A DNA stretch of 51,204 nt from Euzebya sp. (GTDB taxonomy: Bacteria > Actinomycetota > Nitriliruptoria > Euzebyales > Euzebyaceae). The first letter of the stretch is position 1. Every line of letters begins with the position of its first letter. The position numbers and the translations under genes are program-made. Of this stretch, positions 24,148 to 30,112 are shown in pieces. Under the pieces are notes generated by a model that ran no database searches, was not told where the DNA came from, and saw only the letters and a list, made by a program, of their open reading frames with translations. The stretch lies in contig NZ_CAXQBR010000086.1 in the NCBI RefSeq assembly GCF_964222135.1, positions 1 to 51,204 of the forward strand. Reading direction: 5' to 3'.

Positions 24148-24996
24148 GTGCCCGCCCAGACGATCCGCCGCATCGACGTCGGCGACACGACCCTCCCGCT
24201 GGCCGACGACGGCGGTGACGGCCCGCCGGTGCTGTTCGTGCACGGCGCGGTGGCGGACCTGCGGCTGTGGGACCGCCACCGGGCGCTGCTCGGGGGCCGG
24301 CACCGCGGGATGGCGCTGACCCTCCGGTACCACGGGCTGGACCCGTGGGCCGAGGGATGGCCGCCGTACGGCGTCGGCACGCACGCCGATGACCTCATCG
24401 CCGTGCTCGAGCAGCTCGGACCGGTGCACGTCGCCGCGTGGTCCTACAGCGGGCAGGTGGTCCTCGACGTGGCGCTGCGCCGGCCCGACCTGGTGCGGAG
24501 CGCGCTGGTGCACGAGCCGGGCGTGCCGAGCGCGGTGACCGATCCCTCGGCCCTGGCGGCGTGGCGGGCGGCGGCCGCGGCCGCGTTCGCCCCGGTGGAG
24601 GCCGCCCTGGCCGCTGGCGACGACGTGGCGGCGATGACCGCGCTGCTCGACAGCTCCGGCGGTGGGCCCGACTACGTCGCGTCCCAACCGGCGGCCTCCC
24701 GGCGGGTGCAGGTGGAGAACGCCCGGACCGTGCGGTTGCTGTTCGCCCAGCAGCCGCCGCCCCGGATCGGTCCCGCCGAGCTCGCGGACCTCGCGGTCCC
24801 GGTGCGGATCACCCTGGGGGAGCGGAGCGGTCCCCTCTACGCGGTCCCGGCCGCGGCGATGCAGGTGGCGATCGCCACCGCGACCCACCGGGTGGTCCCC
24901 GGGGCGGGCCACATGTGGCCCGACGAGGACCCGGCAGCGTTCAGCGACGCGGTCGTCGCGCTGATCGCCGAGGTCGGGTCCCCGCCGGGTTTCTGA
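24148..24996 (+). CDS. Alpha/beta hydrolase
   Basis: A 282-residue alpha/beta-hydrolase. Oxyanion motif LFVHGAVADLRLW (28-40), strand TLRYHGLDPWAEG, nucleophile elbow AWSYSG with Ser99 (S-Y-S-G instead of the common G-x-S-x-G), late His in VVPGAGHMWPDEDP. The acid residue is probably in the ITLGERSGPLY region, where the usual Asp is replaced by Glu-Arg-Ser-Gly, as in some family members. The GTG start follows the YdeI stop with no gap. The substrate is unknown. Confidence 0.85.
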   Translation: MPAQTIRRIDVGDTTLPLADDGGDGPPVLFVHGAVADLRLWDRHRALLGGRHRGMALTLRYHGLDPWAEGWPPYGVGTHADDLIAVLEQLGPVHVAAWSYSGQVVLDVALRRPDLVRSALVHEPGVPSAVTDPSALAAWRAAAAAAFAPVEAALAAGDDVAAMTALLDSSGGGPDYVASQPAASRRVQVENARTVRLLFAQQPPPRIGPAELADLAVPVRITLGERSGPLYAVPAAAMQVAIATATHRVVPGAGHMWPDEDPAAFSDAVVALIAEVGSPPGF

Positions 24997-25005
24997 GCTG
25001 AGTCC

Positions 25006-25532
25006 TCAACACCGCCCGAGGCTGTCGGTGAGGCCGTCGCCGACCTGCGCGGCGGGGACGAGGAGGAGGGTCGGGACGGGGGCGCCGGTCGCGCAGATCG
25101 CCGCGCCGGTCTCGGTGGGCAGCCGGTCGAGCTCGGTCAGCAGGATCGGCTGCTCGGTCGTCGCGGCCAGGCTGGCGCCGGTGAGGGCGAAGGCCCAGCC
25201 GTCCTCGGTGCCGCCCGGGGTGATCAGGAACCCCGCGGGCTCGACGGGCCAGAGCTGGTCGGCGATGGCGGCGGCGGTGGCGAAAAGGTTCGGCCCGGCG
25301 ACGCGGGTGTGCGCAGCGCCGAGGGCGGTCGCGGTCGCATCGGTGACGGCGGCGTCGCCGCCGAGGACGACCAGCTCCGCGTCAGGCCGGTCGCTGAGCC
25401 ATGCCTCGGTGGCCGGGTGGGGGGCGTCGGTCGCGGTGAGGAGGATGGGGGCTCCGCGCGGAGGCCGACCCAGCCGGCGGCGAGCAGCGTCGCGACCGCC
25501 CCCACGGCCATGGCAAGCCGCCGCGGGGGCAT
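25006..25532 (-). pseudogene. Cell-wall-binding repeat 2 protein, deleted and frameshifted
   Basis: A signal peptide (MPPRRLAMAVGAVATLLAAG, start 25532) is followed in a different frame by a cell-wall-binding repeat (CWB2): GAPILLTATDAPHPATEAWL, AELVVLGGDAAVTDA, RVAGPNLFATAAAIAD, then GGTEDGWAFALTGASLAATTEQPILLTELDRLP, named here by their key P-I-L-L-T and V-L-G-G. The switch is near 25450. The first half of the repeat is missing, so an out-of-frame deletion joined the signal peptide to the middle of the repeat. The 3' end looks complete. Such proteins anchor to secondary wall polymers. The remnant overlaps the toxin-like gene on the other strand at its 5' end. Confidence 0.6.
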
Positions 25533-25544
25533 CGACCTCGACGA

Positions 25545-26006
25545 GTGACACGGGGCCGGCCGACACGGCCGCAGTTCACCAAGGCCGCCGCCGCCGACAT
25601 CCGCCGCCTCGCGACAACCGACCGGGCCCTCGCGGAGATGGCGCTCCGTCTGGCAGTCCGGATCCACGACGGCCACGTCGACGGCGTCCCCCTCAACGAC
25701 CGGACCAAGACCGGTGACCTCCGCGACTGCTACAAGGCGCCGTTCGGCCACGACCCGCTCAACCCCACCCACCGACTCGTCTACCGGCGAGTCGGCGCGG
25801 CCCTCGAGGTGGTGGAGGTCATCGCCGTCGGACCCCGCCAGGACGACGCGGCCTACCTGATGGCTGGACTGCGGATGGACCGGATCACCGACCCCCGCCG
25901 CTCCCTCGCCGAGAGGATCGTCCACCGCGTCCTCACCCGCTTCAGCGCGCCGACCGACGGCCCAGTGTCAGGTCTCAGTGAATCTGCGCAATGGGTAGGC
26001 CGATGA
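25545..26006 (+). CDS. RelE/ParE-family toxin-like protein, no clear antitoxin
   Basis: A 153-residue protein with the RelE/ParE-fold pattern. An N-terminal helix pair (FTKAAAADIRRLATTDRALAEMALRLAVRI) leads to LRDCYKAPFGHDPLNPTHRLVYRRV (key T-H-R-L-V-Y-R) and VVEVIAVGPRQDDAAYLMAGLRM (key V-I-A-V-G-x-R-x-x-x-x-Y). It probably is or was an mRNA-interferase-type toxin. The last 13 or so residues are encoded by the left end of the inverted-repeat element, so insertion replaced the native C-terminus. A 79-residue frame ending in GTGA overlap just upstream lacks antitoxin features. It may therefore be an orphan, or decayed. Confidence 0.65.
   Translation: MTRGRPTRPQFTKAAAADIRRLATTDRALAEMALRLAVRIHDGHVDGVPLNDRTKTGDLRDCYKAPFGHDPLNPTHRLVYRRVGAALEVVEVIAVGPRQDDAAYLMAGLRMDRITDPRRSLAERIVHRVLTRFSAPTDGPVSGLSESAQWVGR
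25966..26001 (+). repeat. Left terminal inverted repeat
   Basis: Begins TGTCAGGTCTCA, then with one gap matches the right repeat at AA-CTGCG, AATGGG and GCC. By hand alignment, about 28 of 36 positions agree. It contains the stop codons of both the toxin-like gene (plus strand, just after) and the unknown minus-strand gene. Confidence 0.65.
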
Positions 26007-26690
26007 GCAGGAGTTGTGCTGCGCATCTCTGTTGCGGGGACGGCTACGACGGTGTGGGCTCCCGGGGTGGCCACACCATCTCCCCTCCCTCTCCAGGTCT
26101 CCCCGTACCCAGAGGGGTACTGAGGGCACCCGGTCTGCCTTGCTCTCGAGGTCGCCGCGGACGGGCCACCAGGCGCGCTTGGTGAGCGGCCGGCCGACGA
26201 TGGCTTCGCCCGCCGCCCGCAAGCGCTGCGGGATCCGCGTGCCGTCTCCGAACGGGCGTTGGAGCAGTGCCTCGGTGAGCTCGGCGATCTCCGGAGCGAG
26301 AAGAACCGTGGGGAGGGCTGGGAGGACCGGTCGACCTCGGAGCGCCGGTGCGGCTTCCAGCACCCGCTCTTCGGCGACCGTTGCGAGGTTGCCCCACGTG
26401 CGCCAGTGTTCGACAGTGCGAAGGGCGAGGAGCACGTCGTGTTCGACATGGCGCCAGGCGTGGCGCTGAACGATGACGTTCAGACGGCGCTGGGCGTCGG
26501 CGATCGCGGGCCGCACGCTGCGCGGGCCGTTGACGAGTATCCGTTCGTGAGTGTCGCCGGCGAAGAACCAGGGCCTGAGCCAGGCGGCCCTGTGGGCATC
26601 GTCTCGTTCGATGAGGCAGTCCGTGCATGGATTGCATCGCCCGAACGGCCCGACCGGGACGTGTCGTCGTTGGATGCCGTTGGTGAACGG
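25968..26690 (-). CDS. Unknown protein fragment with Cys pair, no start codon
   Basis: About 240 residues in a frame with natural codon use (mostly G or C in third positions). It has a CNPCTDC cysteine cluster near the visible N-terminus, aromatic and Arg-rich helices (LRPWFFAGDTHERILVNG; QRHAWRHVEHDVLLALRTVEHWRTWGNLATV) and a central LLAPEIAELTEALLQRPFGDGTRIPQRLRAAG region. I do not recognise it. No ATG, GTG or TTG lies between the upstream hydrolase fragment and CNPC, so its 5' end was probably lost at a junction near 26695. Its stop codon lies inside the left terminal repeat, as transposase genes often do, but no catalytic DDE pattern is evident. Confidence 0.4.
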   Translation of the reverse strand, partial: PFTNGIQRRHVPVGPFGRCNPCTDCLIERDDAHRAAWLRPWFFAGDTHERILVNGPRSVRPAIADAQRRLNVIVQRHAWRHVEHDVLLALRTVEHWRTWGNLATVAEERVLEAAPALRGRPVLPALPTVLLAPEIAELTEALLQRPFGDGTRIPQRLRAAGEAIVGRPLTKRAWWPVRGDLESKADRVPSVPLWVRGDLEREGRWCGHPGSPHRRSRPRNRDAQHNSCSSAYPLRRFTET

Positions 26691-26695
26691 ATCGC

Positions 26696-27053
26696 TCAGG
26701 TCAGCGCGGTACGGGTCACGGGGTTGCCGAGCAGGGTGGGCAGCGCGCCGCGGATGGCCCGGACCAGCTTGACCGACGCGAACAGCGTGCTGTGGAAGAC
26801 CTTGGCCTGCACGTCGGTCCAGAAGCCACCTGGGTCCAGTGCCACGACATCGCGGCCGAGTCCCCGCCGGGCCATCCCGAGGACCAGGCGGGCACCCATC
26901 GACGAGCCGGCCATGTCGACGTCCTCGAGCCGCTGCGCACGCATCCACTGCTCGAGCGCGTCCGCGGTGGCGGCCACCGTCTCCTCCGACAGCGCCGGGG
27001 TCCGGCCGTGGCCCGGCAGGTCCGGCGCGATGACCGTCCGGTGGGGTCTGGTC
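26696..27053 (-). pseudogene. Alpha/beta hydrolase fragment, truncated at both ends
   Basis: The frame starts inside the fold at RTVIAPDLPGHGRTPAL. It runs through a nucleophile elbow GSSMGA and VVALDPGGFWT, and stops after LLGNPVTRTALT, which in relatives continues for another 80 or so residues. The oxyanion-hole strand and the catalytic His region are missing. The 5' edge abuts the stop of the monooxygenase gene, and the 3' edge abuts the unknown Cys-pair frame. Both edges are likely recombination junctions within the inverted-repeat element. Confidence 0.6.
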
Positions 27054-27056
27054 TGG

Positions 27057-27365
27057 CTAGGGGAGCTTGACCGCGAGAACGTCGGCCGGGAGGATCTCCG
27101 GGGCTGCGCCGAGGAGCTGCTGGTTCGACGTCAGGGCTTCGACGATCGCGCCGTTGGCGTGGGCGTTTCGAGCGTCCTCATCGCGGAACGCGTCGAAGAT
27201 CCAGAAGGTGTCGGGGTCGGTTCGGACTGCGAACCAGACGATGGTGCCCTCCTCCTGGTTCGCGAGGTCCACCGCGCTTGCCAGCAGGGTGGCGAGCGCG
27301 TCGTGCTGGCCATCGGCCGCGACGATCTTCGCAACGAAGGCGTAGGGGAGTGAAGGGGCGGACAT
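27057..27365 (-). CDS. Antibiotic biosynthesis monooxygenase (ABM) domain protein
   Basis: A 102-residue ABM/YgiN-like ferredoxin-fold protein: YAFVAKIVAADGQHDALATLLASAV (8-32), NQEEGTIVWFAVRTDPDTFWIFDAFRDEDARNAHANG (named by key E-x-G-x-x-x-x-x-V-x-x-D-P-x-x-F-x-x-F-D-x-F-x-D), then LQ-like C-terminal helix and strand ending VLAVKLP. Members are cofactor-free monooxygenases or quinol/aldehyde-handling enzymes. AAGGAGA sets the ATG at 27365. It is divergent from a GlxA-type regulator, 103 bases away, which probably controls it. Both genes are intact inside the inverted-repeat element. Confidence 0.85.
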   Translation of the reverse strand: MSAPSLPYAFVAKIVAADGQHDALATLLASAVDLANQEEGTIVWFAVRTDPDTFWIFDAFRDEDARNAHANGAIVEALTSNQQLLGAAPEILPADVLAVKLP

Positions 27366-27455
27366 CGGGGTCTCCTTGGGTGTCGAGTGGTTGTGGTGCG
27401 ACGCCAACGTACGCGGAGCTTCCGGGCAGGACGATGGCGCATGCGACTGGTTTGC

Positions 27456-27461
27456 TATCGT
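27456..27461 (+). promoter_or_regulatory. Leaderless-type -10 (TATCGT)
   Basis: TATCGT ends seven bases before the ATG at 27469, with no ribosome-binding site. It gives the regulator gene a leaderless-type promoter facing away from the monooxygenase gene. Confidence 0.5.
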
Positions 27462-27468
27462 TTGCGTC

Positions 27469-28410
27469 ATGCGACTTGGCATGATCGCCCTCGACGGCTG
27501 TTTCGGTTCGGCCGTCGCATCGATGATCGACATCGTGCGGGTGGCTGACGGAGTTCGGGGCGACGTCGACGCAGGCGCCGGCCCGATCGAGCTCGCCATC
27601 GTCGGGCCGAAACGACGGGTGACGACGTCGACGTCGATGATCCTGCCGGTTCGGCATTCGCTGTCGGAGCTGGGTGACTTCGACGTGATCGTCGTCCCTG
27701 CCCTGGGCACCCTGACCGCCGAAGCCACCTTCGACGCACTGCGAAGCCGAGGTGCGCGTTCGGTCATCCAGGCGCTTGGCCGGCTCGATGGTGCATCCAC
27801 CCGGATCGCTGCTGCATGCACCGGTGTGTTCGCAGTGGCCGAATCCGGACGTGCGCACCGCCGGCGGGCGACGACCAGCTGGTTCCTGGGCCCGGAGTTC
27901 CGGCGGCGCTACCCGACCGTGGACCTCGATCTGGACACCATGGTCGTCGTCGACGGAGGTCTTGTCACTGCGGGGGCCGCCTTCGCCCACATCGATCTCG
28001 CGCTGTCACTCGTGCGATCGATCAGCCCCGACCTCGCGCAGCACGTCGCCCAGCTGCTCCTGATCGACCACCGCCCATCGCAGGCTGCCTTCGTCGCCTA
28101 CGAACACCTGCAACACGAAGATCCGATCGTCGTGGACTTCGAGCGCTACGTCCGCGCCCGCCTGGACGAACCGTTCGACGTCGCGTCCGCAGCCCAGTCG
28201 ATCGGCACCAGTCGGCGAACCCTCGAACGACGAACACGATCGGCGCTCAACCTCACTCCGCTCGGCTTCGTCCAACGGCTTCGCATCGAACGAGCTCGTC
28301 ACCTCTCGGCGACCACCGACCTCACCTCCGCTGAGATCGCCCTGCGGGTCGGCTACGCGAACGCCGAGACACTCCGCTCCCTCCTGCGCAGAGATCGACA
28401 CCGAGCCTGA
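27469..28410 (+). CDS. GlxA-family transcriptional regulator (DJ-1/PfpI plus AraC HTH)
   Basis: A 313-residue regulator. The N-terminal DJ-1/PfpI-like domain (1-185) contains IVVPALGT, the nucleophile-elbow region AAACTGVFAVAESG (key A-x-C-T-G) and TTSWFLGPEFRRRYP. The C-terminal AraC domain (about 215-310) has SAAQSIGTSRRTLERRTRSALNLTPLGFVQRLRIERARHLL-like sequence (key S-x-R-T-L-x-R and P-x-x-F-x-x-x-x-R) and IALRVGYANAETLRSLLRR. The start is set at MRLGMIALDG; a longer frame upstream looks unnatural. Codons carry more A/T than neighbouring genes, in line with acquisition by transfer. Its stop is eight bases from the right terminal repeat. Confidence 0.88.
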   Translation: MRLGMIALDGCFGSAVASMIDIVRVADGVRGDVDAGAGPIELAIVGPKRRVTTSTSMILPVRHSLSELGDFDVIVVPALGTLTAEATFDALRSRGARSVIQALGRLDGASTRIAAACTGVFAVAESGRAHRRRATTSWFLGPEFRRRYPTVDLDLDTMVVVDGGLVTAGAAFAHIDLALSLVRSISPDLAQHVAQLLLIDHRPSQAAFVAYEHLQHEDPIVVDFERYVRARLDEPFDVASAAQSIGTSRRTLERRTRSALNLTPLGFVQRLRIERARHLSATTDLTSAEIALRVGYANAETLRSLLRRDRHRA

Positions 28411-28417
28411 GCGCAGT

Positions 28418-28452
28418 GGCTGCCCCATTCGCAGGTTTCGTGAGACCTGACA
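28418..28452 (-). repeat. Right terminal inverted repeat
   Basis: Read on the minus strand it begins TGTCAGGTCTCA and then matches the left repeat through AA-CTGCG, AATGGG and GCC with one single-base gap. It lies between the regulator stop and the dif-like site. Confidence 0.65.
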
Positions 28453-28493
28453 GGCCCCAGACCGTTGACTCGGCCCCAGCCTGGATCCGCCCG

Positions 28494-28521
28494 GTGCCAC
28501 ATAACGTAGATTATGTAAACT
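28494..28521 (+). promoter_or_regulatory. dif: dif-like XerC/XerD recombination site
   Basis: Arms GTGCCACATAA and TTATGTAAACT flank a six-base centre CGTAGA, the exact 11-6-11 layout of dif. Compared with E. coli dif (arms GGTGCGCATAA and TTATGTTAAAT, centre TGTATA) I count 7/11, 9/11 and 4/6 matches. The near-invariant inner bases CATAA and TTATGT are intact. It sits as an AT-rich island in a convergent intergenic region. XerCD would resolve chromosome dimers here during division. Confidence 0.7.
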
Positions 28522-28542
28522 GCTCCTGGATCGCACGTCCAG

Positions 28543-28582
28543 GATGTGCAGGTCGGCCACCTGAGCGGCCCACCTGCACATC
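28543..28582. terminator. Long hairpin next to dif, between convergent genes
   Basis: GATGTGCAGGT (28543-28553) pairs perfectly with ACCTGCACATC (28572-28582). After a C/C mismatch, GGCC pairs with GGCC, leaving an eight-base loop. It lies between the ends of two convergent genes (stops at 28410 and 28601) and so can serve as a bidirectional terminator. Its closeness to dif (22 bases) also allows a role in terminus biology. Confidence 0.6.
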
Positions 28583-28600
28583 GGACGAGCCAGCCCGCGG

Positions 28601-29272
28601 TCAGTCGTCCGCGCGGTCGGTGCCGGCGAACTGACGGCCGGCCCGCTCGACCTGGAGCCCGTCGTGCAGCTGGTCCTCGGTCAACCACACCGTCAGGGTC
28701 CCGTCGGAGCTGACGTGGTCGACGCGGATCGGGTCGTAGGCCGCGAGGCGCTGGACGTGGGACTCGTCGTCGTCCCACACCGCGACGGTGACGCCGCGCT
28801 GGGCGGCCGGGACGGTGTTGGACATCCGGGAGCCGATGATCCCGCCGACGAACCAGGCCCCCGTGGCCCCGAGGATCGCGCCCGTGATGACCATCCACAT
28901 GATCCGCATCCACAGGGGCTGGCCCCCGAGGTCGATGGCCCACGCGAGCGGGATGAACAGCGCGCCCACGACGATGGCCGCGAGCACCGTGATGGGCACG
29001 GCGCCCCACAGCATCTCCTTGGTGTGCGCCGGCAGGCCGGGGCCCATCAGCAGGCCCTCGCTCTCCTCCTTCATCTCCGACCGCAGCTCGGCGACGACGT
29101 CCTCGCGCACGTCGACGCGCGTCTCGATGCCGTCGCGGGCGAGGTCGGCACGCAGCGCGTCGGCCGTGGGCTCGTCACGGACGACGACCAGCAGGTGGGC
29201 GGGGTCACCGACCGCGCGCGGCTGGCCTGACATCCGCTGCTCGGGTGTGGGGCGTGCGTCGTCGATGCTCAT
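28601..29272 (-). CDS. Membrane protein with stress-protein-like N-terminus, unknown
   Basis: A 223-residue protein. The N-terminal soluble part (about 25-70) has HLLVVVRDEPTADALRADLARDGIETRVDV, resembling the ferredoxin-like start of general stress protein 17M-type domains. Two glycine-rich membrane helices follow (about 93-115 and 130-152), then a C-terminal soluble part (about 160-223) with VTVAVWDDDESHVQRLAAYDPIRVDHV, a second domain of similar type. It may sense or respond to stress at the membrane; the function is unknown. The ATG at 29272 has AAGG nine bases ahead. It ends 19 bases past the dif-side hairpin. Confidence 0.75.
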   Translation of the reverse strand: MSIDDARPTPEQRMSGQPRAVGDPAHLLVVVRDEPTADALRADLARDGIETRVDVREDVVAELRSEMKEESEGLLMGPGLPAHTKEMLWGAVPITVLAAIVVGALFIPLAWAIDLGGQPLWMRIMWMVITGAILGATGAWFVGGIIGSRMSNTVPAAQRGVTVAVWDDDESHVQRLAAYDPIRVDHVSSDGTLTVWLTEDQLHDGLQVERAGRQFAGTDRADD

Positions 29273-29371
29273 CTGGGGGGCCTTCCGGTCGTCCTCCTCG
29301 TGACCGTGGCCCTACCCGGCACCGTCCCGGCGATCACCACCCGACGGTGACCCCGGCTCCGCCCCGACCGC

Positions 29372-30016
29372 TCAGGCGGTCAGCTGGTACCGCTTCGGCG
29401 CCCGGCCGGCGGCGCCGGTCTCGACCGGGTCGAGCTCGGTGAGTCGCCCCATCTCCTGCAGCTTGTCGAGCACGGCGCGGACCGTCGACCGGCTCGCATC
29501 GGCGCGGTCCACCAGGTCGTTGATGGTGAAGGGCCCCTCCCCCATCGCCTCGTACACCTTCTCCATCGCGCTGCCGGCCTCGAACGGCCCCTCCCCGTCG
29601 CCACCCGGTGCGGCTGCCACCGGCGCATCGGCCGCCGGGACCGCCGCCTCGTACGCGAGCTCGGCATCGGGGTCGGCGTAGGCGCGGGCCTCCTCCGAGA
29701 TCCCCATCCCGGCCTCGCGGAGCACCTGGAGGGGCACGCCCTCGTAGAAGAAGTCGTCACCCGTCACGCGGTTCGCCTGCGACCACTGCCCGGCGAAGGC
29801 GATGAAGTCCGCCTCGAGGTCCGGCAGGTAGGTGGCGGGGTCGGAGGCGCGGCGCCACTCGGCGCGGAGCAGGACGCGGCGGACGGGGTCGGTGGCCTCG
29901 GCGATCTGCGAGGCGAGCTCCTCCACCTCGTCCCAGTCGACCGCCGTGTTGGGGTCCTGCAGCGCTTCCAGGTACGCGCGCACCGCTTCGTCGGCGACTC
30001 GAGCTCCCCGAACCAT
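29372..30016 (-). CDS. Winged-helix domain protein of unknown function
   Basis: A 214-residue protein starting with the helix MVRGARVADEAVRAYLEAL, followed by an acidic helical region (about 20-100), an Ala/Pro/Gly-rich linker (about 110-143) and a C-terminal winged-helix domain. That domain contains MEKVYEAMGEGPFTINDLVDRADASRSTVRAVLDKLQEMGRLTEL (key I-N-D-L and S-R-S-T-V-R). It looks like a small DNA-binding regulator, but the N-terminal domain is not one I recognise. AGGAGG five bases upstream sets the start. Its stop codon lies inside the recurring 11-base motif CGCTCAGGCGG. Confidence 0.75.
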   Translation of the reverse strand: MVRGARVADEAVRAYLEALQDPNTAVDWDEVEELASQIAEATDPVRRVLLRAEWRRASDPATYLPDLEADFIAFAGQWSQANRVTGDDFFYEGVPLQVLREAGMGISEEARAYADPDAELAYEAAVPAADAPVAAAPGGDGEGPFEAGSAMEKVYEAMGEGPFTINDLVDRADASRSTVRAVLDKLQEMGRLTELDPVETGAAGRAPKRYQLTA

Positions 30017-30040
30017 CCGTTCCTCCTGTCGACGTGGCGT

Positions 30041-30054
30041 CACCCGGCCGGGTG
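30041..30054. promoter_or_regulatory. 14-bp palindrome upstream of winged-helix gene
   Basis: CACCCGGCCGGGTG is a perfect palindrome 24 bases before the winged-helix gene start, with a -10-like TAGCAT (read on the minus strand near 30072) behind it. It is a candidate operator, perhaps autoregulatory. Confidence 0.4.
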
Positions 30055-30112
30055 GGGCCGACGGGATGCTAGCAAGACCCCGGTTCGCCCACCGCCTGGC
30101 GCGACGGAGCGG

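Larger units (their letters stand above)
25966..28452. mobile_element. Putative 2.49-kb element bounded by terminal inverted repeats
   Basis: The outer 12 bases, TGTCAGGTCTCA at the left and its exact complement at the right, begin imperfect repeats of about 36 bp. The interior has visibly more A/T than the flanks. It holds an unknown minus-strand gene lacking a start, an alpha/beta hydrolase fragment, and an intact monooxygenase / GlxA-type regulator pair. Flanks read GGCCCAG before the left end and GGCCCCAG after the right end, possibly an imperfect target duplication. No transposase is recognised, so this is either a non-autonomous or decayed element. A dif-like site lies 42 bases beyond the right end. 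Confidence 0.55.

Noticed and set aside
25309-25548. 79-codon frame overlapping the toxin start by GTGA, considered as an antitoxin
   Set aside because: It is antisense to the CWB2 remnant, Gly/Arg-rich at the start and without an antitoxin DNA-binding or toxin-neutralising pattern. Only the overlap speaks for it.
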